The translations under genes and the position numbers were made by a program. This document shows positions 12,001 to 24,000 of a stretch of DNA of 64,000 bases, one piece after another (positions within the stretch are counted from its first letter, which is position 1; the number at the start of each line of letters is the position of its first letter). A model generated the notes under the pieces. It made no database searches. It was not told the origin of the DNA and saw nothing but the letters and a program-made list of their open reading frames with translations. The DNA lies in contig NC_064753.1 of the NCBI RefSeq assembly GCF_011397635.1, positions 31,458,322 to 31,522,321 of the forward strand, read 5' to 3'. The stretch is from Epinephelus fuscoguttatus (Eukaryota; Chordata; Actinopteri; Perciformes; Serranidae).

Positions 12001-15000
12001 TATCTACATAAGGGAGCAGGTCCATGTCCATAAAGTCTGCCATGCTGCACCGCCATGTTTCTACTGCAGCCCAATACAGACAAACCAAACACTGGCTCTA
12101 GTCAGGGCCATTCCCGTTTTTTTGTTTTTTCTCGATCACTGTAACTAGCACCCCCTCTGCAATGAGTAGCGCCAGTAAAACACTGATTTTTTTCAGTATT
12201 TTTACCAGTTTAAATCACAGAATCTGTTTGTTTTTAGGAGGATGTGGATAATGTGGATAATTCGGCTCCCTGTAAAAACCTCCTGAAAGTCTGGATCTAA
12301 CGATATCAGAGAAAAAAGGTGAGCAAACATTAGCAGGTGCTGAGATAGTGGCGCGTCTTGATGAGCCGGACAGCGTCAGAGAAACACTGATTTGTAACGT
12401 ATATTAATAATCAGTGCTTTAAACATTTTTAATCACCTGGTCGGTTGGTTTCGGTGAAGGAGAGACCTCTGCGGATACTTTGGCTCCCGGTAAATCCTAA
12501 AACACCTGAACAGTAAACATTGTTGGAATCCTAATCCTAAAGTTTTAGCTGGTTACAATCTACAATCCTCACCACTAGATGCCACTAAATCCCCAATAAT
12601 CTTACACACTGTTCCTTTAAGCTACGCTAGTATGGAGTTAGATTTGTGTCTTTATTACATGCGAGAAAATAAATGATATGAGAGAGAGAAAAAAATGAGA
12701 GAAAAAAATGAGAGAAAAAAAATATTTGAGAGAAAAAGTTTTCACGCTGATAGCAAAAAATAATAATATTGGAGACTAAAAAAAGTTTTGAGAGAAAGTA
12801 TTTTGCCATAGAATATAAAATTTTTTTTTCTGAGATTTAAAAAATGATTTCCGAGAAAAAAAACCTCTCTCTCAAAAAACAAATATTTTTTTTTTTTTTG
12901 CTATCAGTGTGAAAACATTTTCTCTCAAAAGAAATTGTTTCTCTCAAAACATTTTTCTTCTCTGCTGTCATGTCGTTTTGCTTTCGCTGTGAAAATAATG
13001 TCATGGGCAGGGCCACGTTCCTGTTGGCCAGTCTCAATCGAATTGACAGCTGGGTGAGGATTGTCTTGGGAGTCGAATTCAACTGAATCATTAATCCACC
13101 ATGGTCAATTCACTGACATAGATGCGTTGCGTTATTTGGGAGTGGAGACTCCAATGTTTGGGTAAGAGGATGACACAGATGATGAATGATTGAGAATGAG
13201 AATGAGAGTAAAAAAAAAAAAGTTTTTTGAGAGAGAGTTTTTTTTCCTCAGAAATCATTTTTTAAATTTCAAATTATTAACTTTTTATATTCTATGACAA
13301 AATACTTTCTCTCAAAACTTTTTTTAGTCTCAAACATTTTTTTTTCTCTCATATCGTTTATTTTCTCGCATGTAATAAAGACACAAATCTAACTCCATAC
13401 CCTAGGCAAGTCTGCAAAGGGAAGCATCAAAAGAAGAGGATTCTATATCCATATTTGTATATATATCATATATATATACAGTACAGGCCAAAAGTTTGGA
13501 CACACCTTCTCATTCAATGCGTTTTCTTTATTTTCATGACTATTTACATTGTAGATTCTCACTGAAGGCATCAAAACTATGAATGAACACATGTGGAGTT
13601 ATGTACTTAACAAAAAAAGGTGAAATAACTGAAAACATGTTTTATATTCTAGTTTCTTCAAAATAGCCACCCTTTGCTCTGATTACTGCTTTGCACACTC
13701 TTGGCATTCTCTCCATGAGCTTCAAGAGGTAGTCACCTGAAATGGTTTTCCAACAGTCTTGAAGGAGTTCCCAGAGGTGTTTAGCACTTGTTGGCCCCTT
13801 TGCCTTCACTCTGCGGTCCAGCTCACCCCAAACCATCTCGATTGGGTTCAGGTCCGGTGACTGTGGAGGCCAGGTCATCTGCCGAGGCACTCCATCACTC
13901 TCCTTCTTGGTCAAATAGCCCTTACACAGCCTGGAGGTGTGTTTGGGGTCATTGTCCTGTTGAAAAATAAATGATCGTCCAACTAAACGCAAACCGGATA
14001 GGATGGCATGTCGCTGCAGGATGCTGTGGTAGCCATGCTGGTTCAGTGTGCCTTCAATTTTGAATAAATCCCCAACAGTGTCACCAGCAAAACACCCCCA
14101 CACCATCACACCTCCTCCTCCATGCTTCACAGTGGGAACCAGGCATGTGGAATCCATCCATTCACCTTTTCTGCGTCTCACAAAGACACGGCGGTTGGAA
14201 CTAAAGAGCTCACATTTGGACTCATCAGACCAAAGCACAGATTTCCACTGGTCTAATGTCCATTCCTTGTGTTTCTTGGCCCAAACAAATCTCTTCTGCT
14301 TGTTGCCTCTCCTTAGCAGTGGTTTCCTAGCAGCTATTTGACCATGAAGGCCTGATTCGCAGTCTCCTCTTAACAGTTGTTCTAGAGATGGGTCTGCTGC
14401 TAGAACTCTGTGTGGCATTCATCTGGTCTCTGATCTGAGCTGCTGTTAACTTGCGATTTCTGAGGCTGGTGACTCGGATGAACTTATCCTCAGAAGCAGA
14501 GGTGACTCTTGGTCTTCCTTTCCATGTGTGCCAGTTTCGTTGTAGCGCTTGATGGTTTTTGCGACTCCACTTGGGGACACATTTAAAGTTTTTGCAATTT
14601 TCCGGACTGACTGACCTTCATTTCTTAAAGTAATGATGGCCACTCGTTTTTCTTTAGTTAGCTGATCGGTTCTTGCCATAATATGAATTTTAACAGTTGT
14701 CCAATAGGGCTGTCGGCTGTGTATTAACCTGACTTCTGCACAACACAACTGATGGTCCCAACCCCATTGATAAAGCAAGAAATTCCACTAATTAACCCTG
14801 ATAAGGCACACCTGTGAAGTGGAAACCATTTCAGGTGACTACCTCTTGAAGCTCATGGAGAGAATGCCAAGAGTGTGCAAAGCAGTAATCAGAGCAAAGG
14901 GTGGTTATTTTGAAGAAACTAGAATATAAAACATGTTTTCAGTTATTTCACCTTTTTTTGTTAAGTACATAACTCCACATGTGTTCATTCATAGTTTTGA

Positions 15001-18000
15001 TGCCTTCAGTGAGAATCTACAATGTAAATAGTCATGAAAATAAAGAAAACGCATTGAATGAGAAGGTGTGTCCAAACTTTTGGCCTGTACTGTATATGTA
15101 CCCATATTTGACCTTTTTTTCCTATTTTCTTTTTCTGTTATATGTTTCTGTACAGATAAAACTTAAGCAATGGATTGTATTTTTATATGATGTATGTAAT
15201 TTTAATGTTTGTTTAGTAATTTCTCGTTTTAGTGCAGGATGTTTTTTTTTCTCTGAACACTTGTGGAGGTGTGTCACCTTCAAAATGGCCTCTCATTGTG
15301 AGCCATTGCTGTTCCCCACCTGCATTCACTTATTAATCAGGATTGGGTGACACCCCCTATCAAGCTTATAAAATGTTTTGCTTGACTCCTGTCCACCCTT
15401 TTACACCCTGATGAAGACCTTTGGGTTGAAACCGGTCTGTGTATTAATGTAGCCATGTTACTCAAATAAAGGCTTTTTAACTTAATTCAAGTGCATCTGT
15501 TCCTGCTCCACGCATGAGTACCTTTTCTTCCCACGTGCTGACCCTTATCTTCAAGAGCACATGCGTTTTTTTCTCTTGAGTGTTATATGACATAGACAGT
15601 CCTATAGCACACTGCTACCTCATTCGTCACCCATATTTGTGTGTTGCGTATTTTACTTTGAAGTTTCTTTGAAGATTTACTGCCAATATTAAAGATAGCA
15701 GCAACCTCTGATGCTGCATTGGTAGTCTTATTGGAAGACCAGTGCTGTATATTGCTCAAAGCATTTTGTGTGATTCTTTATAACCCCTCTTATTAGACTA
15801 CAGCTGTTCTTCCCCAAAGTGTGTGTGCATGCATGTGAACAGCCTGCTGGGAGTGGTCTCTAATGAGAAATGATAACAAGGTAGTGCTACGTGACGACAA
15901 AGGCCTGACATTTCAAAGTGTCACTGTGAGAAGCCAAGACGAGGCAATAAACACTACCTGTACACAGCTCTAACAACCCTGCTTATGTCCTCACAGTGAC
16001 ACTAACCAATTATCCAAGCACTGAAGCACCCCTGCTCTGATCTGGAGTAGCACTAAATGTATAAATTGCTTCTCCAGTACCATGACGGATGACCTCCAGA
16101 ATTGTCGTGCTGCAGCCTGAGGTTTCGCACTTCGCCCAGTGGGAAGGGTGTGGCCAACACGAACATATCGACAGCTCCTCTCTCAAAGACAGGCTTGTCA
16201 GGATCTGTGAGGTTGTGTGTGTCACTCTCGCCCTGTGAGCCAATCAGCTTCACTGTCACCTATAGGACAGCACAAAGGGCACATATAACAGCACTGGTTT
16301 CACACATCAGTGACCTGAACCAAGACTGTGGAAAGCACCACACTGTAGTGTCAGAGTAACCAGTATAGCATTTCATTCAAGGCTTTTCAATCATTTCAGT
16401 TTCTTTTAAAAAGACTAGTATATGCTAGGTAATCTGCAACGGTAAACATTTAGTCATTCTATTTATATGAGTATTTTTATGAAAACAAATCATTCATTGT
16501 ATTGAATTTCAGTTATTACCTCTCTGTATTCTGATACATTCAGGTGTTGGTGGGGAATTTGTGAATATGTTTTATTGATTTTCAAAGTCTTTATCCCACA
16601 AAAAAAAAGAAACAAAACATGTATATTTGACGTCAAGTCATCCATTCCTCCCATGACTATAAAAAAACACCATTCATCATATATGTTGACAAACTGAAAT
16701 CTGTATCTCTGATTCAATGTCTCCCACCTTGCCCATCCACCCATAGGATTTCAGGCCACCTTTATAATACAACATCTATAGGTACCACCTTATTCTTTTT
16801 TAAGGGGCTCCTGTAGTGAATCAAAAACATCAAAAAAGGGTCTCCATATTTTAATAAAGGTTTGTGAGGACCTTATGAGTTTTTGCTTGATTTTTTCTAG
16901 CTTTAAGAAATACATAATATCTCTGACCCAATGAGAAAAGCATGAGGGAGCACGATGTTTCCAGTTCAAAAGGATCAAGCATCTTGCCAGGAGAGTAGTA
17001 AAAGCTATGACCACGTAGGCTTTGTTTGGTAAGATAGCATGGGATTCCTTCAAAGTTAAACCAAAGAGTGTGTAGACTGGGTTAGTGTCCAATTGGGCTT
17101 CAAACATCTCACTAAAAACTTTAAAAATACTTCTCCAGAAGATGGACAGATCTGCACACAACCAGAACATATCCTCCTGAGACCCTGTGTCCTCATATAA
17201 GGACATCACATCTTGGGTTTACTTGAACTTACACTTCATTCTGATTGACTTAGATCTGTTGTCCTTGTTCATTGACATTTTTTTGTGCCATCTAGTGGTA
17301 GTAAGAGCACAATACACTAATAAATGTAAAAACAAGATGGCAGCCATCTCTGCCAAGTCAGTCTGCAGCAGATCCTGATACATAAGCGGACAAGGTCCAA
17401 AACCTGATCACATGTTATGGTTGAAACTTCTTTATTTATGATTAATAATGTTTGTAGTTTGATATGGCAACAAATTTGACCAATTTTAGCAACTGTAAGA
17501 AGATAAGACACTGTTAATTAGGCTGTACTTGTTTGAGGACATTAGGTTACTTACATTGGCAGTAGTCCCAGCGTTCTTGCGATGACCAGTTTGGACACCG
17601 ATCAGATAGTTGTAGTGAGCGCCTGGGTGGTTGTCCTCCAGCAGGGTCAGCTTCCTCTGATAGTTCAACAGACAACATTGTGGTGTGTAAATATTAATGT
17701 GTTGGCAGAAACGGCTGCATTTTGGTAGTGGGATGAATATTAAGAGTTTATTTTCCAAACAAAATACACACCAGTTAAAAAGAAGGAAAATACTTTATAC
17801 TTCTACTCTACTACATCTGGAAGCCAATATGTGCTTTTTACTCGACTACATCTACTTCACAACACGATTTACTAGTTACTTTGCAGATTGAGATTATTAT
17901 CATATTCAAAAAAATAAATTAGGATGTATTAATATGGATTAATCTACCCAACAGGATATAAGACATTAGCCCCACCTTTACCAGCTGCAACATTAGTGAT

Positions 18001-21000
18001 GCTTACAAATTAAAGCTTTCATGTTATGAACCACTGACATGATATATACTGTATAAATCTGGGCCTAATGAGTACATTTACTTTTTTGTACCTGAAGTAT
18101 ATTTTGATGTTAATACCTATGACCTTTTAAATGCAGGATTTGTAACAGTATTTTTACTCTGTTTTATTGCTTCTTTTATTAAAAGACGCAATCGGTTGAA
18201 ACCTCACGCTTTAATTAATAACAAAACAAATATGAAAATACATTTTTTATGAGTGCCGTTTGGAGAGACTGACCTTAGAGCGAGACCTGCGGTCAGCATA
18301 GCAGGCCCACAGCAGAGTCACCAGGTAGAGCCCAAAGAAAGCACACAACAGCGCCAGCACAACATAGTTCTCAGACAATGTGCTGAACAGCTCAGCTGTG
18401 TGAGATAAGTCCACGTGGTTTGGCATCACAAAGAAAGAGCTCCCAAAGAGAGTGAGGTGGTTACACAGACACTGCGTTCGCTCTGGAGTGCTTTTGTCCC
18501 CCACCTGAGACAAAGACAACACATCACTTCCTGACATGCAACTGCTGGTGCTGCCAGAACATCACTGTACATGCAGAGAACGTAACAAAGCCACGTTCAT
18601 CAGACTTTATCCAGGTGAATAAACTCACCTGGCAGCCATCAGTGGTCCATATCTCCCTCTCTGTGTTCCAGTATAAGCACTTGCTTGTGAAAGAAGTGAT
18701 CTTCAGCGTCAGACCAGGCTCCCAAGTGGTATTAAAGAGTCTGGTGTCAACATACCAGACTCCAGGAGTCTGCTGTAACATCTCAGGGGTTATCATCCAG
18801 CGATAGCCATCTGTTGCAAAAATCAGCCGACGTATGTCTTCATAATCCAAGAACCAATTCAAATATATCTGATGTAACAATACATGACATACTTGGGAAC
18901 ACATACGTTTATGCTAAAATGGTGTCTATTATTATTTTGTGCTGTTATTATACCTACCTGGATCACAGTGGTCTGTCTGCTACACAGTGTTACAATAGAT
19001 TTCTTAAATCTATGGCTAAAAATCAGAGGTCAGGCAGCAGTGACACTCACCTGTTAGGCTCAAGTTGGTTGTGCTGACAAAATATGTATTGTTAGGAGGT
19101 GACCCCTCGGACAGCTTAAGAACCAATGACACATTAGCACTGGGCTCCACGTTTAGGAAGATGGTCACATTAGGGTCTGAGACGTTGATTTGAGTTAGTG
19201 CTTTTGTGTTTTTCTCCAATGTAACAGTGCTGTTAGTCAGTGCTGTCGCATTTGGATGAGGCAAATAGATCTGGAGAAACCACAGAAAGCAGTTTAGGAT
19301 TACTATTAAAATTGAACTTGTGGATATATATCTTAGTTAAGCAAAAATGTAGCCTTAAATCACATGTTACATCACACCAAAGATTTTTAGTTGCACAGTT
19401 AAGAAAAGGTCTTTTTCCTTCAAACAATACAGTTGGCAGATTCAGCAATATTCAGGATGAAAATAGACTGTGTCAGCTCTGTGGTGAAGTGAGTTTCATT
19501 TTCCTCTGGACCAGAGGTGTGGACTTGAGTCACATGACTTGGACTTTCATCACAAATCTGATGACTTTAGCATTGACTTGACAATATCAAAAAAAGACTT
19601 GCAACCTCAATTGAATTTAAAAAAACACCAATGACTCGTGACTTCGATTGGACTTGATTCTTTTGACTTAAAATTATTTTAGACCTTCCTCAAAGATTGA
19701 AAAGGGTGTTATTTATGACATGTGTCATGAGTCATTTTCTGAAGTAAATAACATTAATGCTATTCATTCCCAGCAAATTGACACTTGATTCCCAGAATCC
19801 ACATTGTTTGGTTGAAGCATCCAGTCAAGTTGCTGGAGAGAACCATGAATAACTAACGTTACATTACCAGCTGAAAAAATGATACCAAAGATGATTTCAT
19901 ATTAGTGTTGTGTCGTTTTCGAACGAATCGTTAAAAAAAACGAATCTGTTGAGTGAACGTACTGAACTGAATCGCTTCTGAAACTGGTTTGTTCATTTCT
20001 CAGTTCAGTTGAGCTAAGCAGCGAGCGCGGACCGATTCAGTCCATGCAAACGATGAATCACTCGCGAGTCGCGAGGCAGCCAGGGTGAAGGGAGGGACTG
20101 CCTACCACGTGACAAATCACTCAGTGAACGAATCACTCAGTGAATGACGTAACCCCGATCCCTGAGTGATTCAAATCATTTCTTCTCAGCGATACACTTT
20201 CATAGGGACTGTTTTCTCCAAGCTAACGGCTAATGTAGCCAGGAGTAAAGCCACATGAACACAATCACATACCTCCCCATTGTTTTAACAGACTTAGTTT
20301 CCAGATAAACAAACTTAAAACGTTACGCTGGCCAGTAATGAGACTCACCAGCGCAGGGCAGACGAACCTCCTGCCAAGCACTGAACTATTGGGTGAACAA
20401 ATCTTTTTAATGAACTGATTCTAGTGATTCAGCCACATCTAGAGAACTGCTTTGCCCATCACTATTTCATATGTGTACAGAAACTACATGGTGGTCGAGA
20501 AAAAGCAAACTGCAGTATGCAAAATGTGTGGGTCGAAAATAACAGACAGAGCAGTCCAAAGACATGCAGGTTAACTGATAACTCTAAATTGTCCGTAGGT
20601 GTGAATGTGAGTGTGAATGGTTGTCTGTCTCTATGTGTCAGCCCTGTGATAGTCTGGTGACCTGTCCAGGGTGTACCCCAACTCTCGTCCAATATCAGCT
20701 GGGATAGACTCCAGCCCCCCTGCGACCGCTAACAGGATGCTGACTTTGTCTCAAAAGAAGTTGACACTGACCTTGATAACTAGTAGCTCTAATAGCATTT
20801 ACTTAATTAGTAATATACATTTTTTGTTGTAGACATAAAGGTTTAAAAATATGATGTTTGTGAGTTATATAAATTGGTTTTCTTAAGCTTTGGACTTTGT
20901 GACTTCTTCCTCTTTGTATTTTTAGTAATATTATTATATTAACCACCTTTTGTCCTTCATTTGGAACAGTCAGTTCTCCTATTTTGTGGTTCTTGTCACT

Positions 21001-24000
21001 GCTGACTCCACTGTTGATCTGTGAAAGGTTAGTGCTCTGATATACAAGGTGTCCCTGGCTGCCATCAAGGAGCTTCACTCTCTGTGTGGTCACTCTGACC
21101 AACCTTTCCATTACTGGCTGTGTCCTGGTTTATGTAACATGTCAATCACACTTCTGCCATTTTGAAAACTGCACTGACTGGCTCATTGGAGGCACTATAA
21201 TGTTAAATATCTGTATGTGATGCACAGTGTTCTGTAAATGTCACCTTTGCCTCCCCTTTGCTTGCCACCTACACCCAAAAAATTAGCACTATGGCACTAA
21301 TGACACAATACCCAGCTCCCATGTTGGCTGTACCTCTATCATCTCTGTCAGGTTTGTCAGCTTTATGTCTGAGACTCCATCGGTAAGTAAAAGGCTGCAA
21401 AGAGTTCCCGAGATGTTGTCATCAGACGGATGGGGGTTCCTTGAGAACGTAGCCATCTACGGAGGAGAAAAGCTCTGTTGAAAAAGCTGCAGGTGACAAT
21501 AAAGATGCAAACACACTTACACGTGATGTTAAAACACACACAGACCTGAGCGATGATTGGGCTGCGGCCTCCAAGCTGAGACTGAAATGCTGCAAGTGAG
21601 GGGAGTATGATGAACTCACCGTCTTGCTCTGAGCCCAGCACGGCATTGCTGAGATCAGCAGGTGTGTGACTGAAAGGAGGGAAATAAGTTTTGGTTTTTA
21701 AATATGCTTGCTGCCATATTTATATGGTTACAAATGAAAGACAAGTTGCAAAGATGTTTGACGAAATATCTGATGAGTGATACTCTGACAGAAAATACCT
21801 ACCTGCTCTGATAGATGGTGCCTGTTGAGTGCCTGATGACAATTCTCTGTGAGGTTGCTGAACCCACGAGTATCGAGACCGTGCGAAAGATCTCAAAGAC
21901 CTCCTCAAACAAAGACTGGAGAGGGGAAAAAAATGCAACGTCACTTGACCGTAACAACCATGATGTGACAAAATGAGTACGATTGCTAAATGCAGTACTT
22001 ACCGTAGGGTTTGGGTTAGTCTCAATGTCGCATTTGTTCATTGACAGAAGGAGGATGCCGGTGCTACAGTTGATTATGTGACTGATAGTGTTGTTGTTGT
22101 TCAAAGCATATTGTGCACTCAGACGTTTAGTGCCTGCCAACAAATACTGAATGAATTTGTCCTGTGAAAGGGAAAACATATTCATTAAATATGCCATGAC
22201 GTGCTCTCAGCATAAAAAAGGTGACTAATGTAACAGCGATAAAGTACTGTAAAACTTCAGTTAAAAGCCTAGTCCCGATTGAACGCCCAGTCCCTTATAC
22301 TGGCCCAGTGTGGCTGCACATTTTGACGAATAAAGGCCTGTTTGAATTAGACACCTGGTCTGGTTGCCAAGCAGTTCATTTCTACAGAAGTTCTTTGGAT
22401 GTATAAAACCCGACTGTTGACTACTTACTTGAGATAAAGCTAGTTAGCTGTTTAGATCGCACATACAAATATAAATCTTTAAACATTTGTCAATATGGAG
22501 ATGCTACACATCGTTAGCTCGGCTGATTTCATTTTACTGAACCCATGAGCACCAAAGAAGAGGAAGTAAGTCATTCAAATTTGCCGGCATAGGGAAAAAA
22601 ACAAGTGGTGACTCCCTTCTTCCTGAGTTGTCATAAAGTCAGAATATGTGTCCACTCCTCGATTGCCCAGTAAGTTATTTATATTCCTTTGGATTTAACA
22701 GGATAAAGTGGTGTTGTGTCGATATGCCGGGTGTCGTTATCCTCAGGTGCCATGAAACGAGTGTCATAACACATGATATGTTATTTGAAGTCTAATTATT
22801 ATACAAGTAATATTCATACTGGTTCAGATAAACAATTTGATTGTATTTTCCATCTTTGCTAAGCAACAGTTTGGTGTAAAAGAAATTTCCCCTAGAGACG
22901 CCTGTCCCAAATATAGGCCTGTTGAGTTCAGTGATTTAAGCAAATGATAGCCTGGGCTACTAATTGAAGTTTTACAGTAATACTTTCTACAGACTTTCCA
23001 AAGTAAAGGAACCCACCCTGCTGTCGTCTGTTGGCTCCCCCATCGTCGTTTCCATACGCAGTAGCTCTTTATCTGCTCCCTGTGTCGGAGGAACAGCATT
23101 TATGAACTTTCTGAGTACCTACTTTTCCTGTTCAATGGTCAAACCAAGGTTATTAACTAAAACTTAACTAAAAACTAAAACTAGGTGTGGAAAAAAACCC
23201 AAACATTTTAATTAACTAAAATAAAAATGAAAAATAGACTTTGGAAAAAGTGAAAACAAACTGAAAAGATATTGTGCACTCAATAAAGTAAAATACAGAT
23301 ATGCAGTAAATGTCTTTTGTTTTAGTCTTGGCCAAATTTGTCACCACAGCAGGGAAGAGGAAAAGAACCTTTGCTCGTTGCCAGGCAGCCAACTCTGCAT
23401 GGGTATGTATGCAATACATATTTTATCAACAGAGTAGCTAACTTTGTGTAGCATAGCTTGTGTGTTAGTGCACGTGACCTGTAGCTGCATGTTTTAACAT
23501 TTTATTAAGACCTACATAATGACTACTGTATTTTATCTATGCTTACTTTCTATTGCTACTCTGGATGTCTGCATGTAATGCTAAGCTACTGTATGTGTCG
23601 GTGCTTCATGCCGTCTTGTTGCTTTGCATGGCCTCTATTCTATCTCAAGAATTTCTGTTTGCTGTAGTTAATGCTGTCTGTATGTAACATCTTGCCAAAG
23701 GGCTGCAGTTGAAAAGTAGCCGGCAAGCTAACACTGGCACATTTACAGAAATGTTGATTAATGTGTGTTGTCCCTACAAAAACAAATAAATTAAATAAAG
23801 GAGGCATTGGTGCATGCTCACAGAGACTGGGATGTCTACATGGCTGTCAGTCAGTAGTCTTCACAAAGTGTTGTGTTTGTGTTTCTGAACTTCTTAAATC
23901 TTACCTCTGACAAGTACCACCCACAAAGAACTAAAACTAATAGTTAAACTAATAAAAATGAAACTAAAATGAACCTTTTTTACAATAAAAACTAAACTGA

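Noticed and set aside
13788-14341. Plus-strand frames of 60 and 97 codons
   Set aside because: Antisense shadows of the Tc1 transposase.
16060-16259. Exon 15 extended to its in-frame stop
   Set aside because: The downstream residues do not continue the PLAT fold, whereas splicing at 16081 to exon 16 restores it exactly.
20803-21111. Minus-strand frame as an extra pkd1l3-like exon
   Set aside because: Exons 10 and 11 join perfectly in phase and in conserved sequence (NLTEMIE/IYLP) without it, and it lacks matching splice sites.
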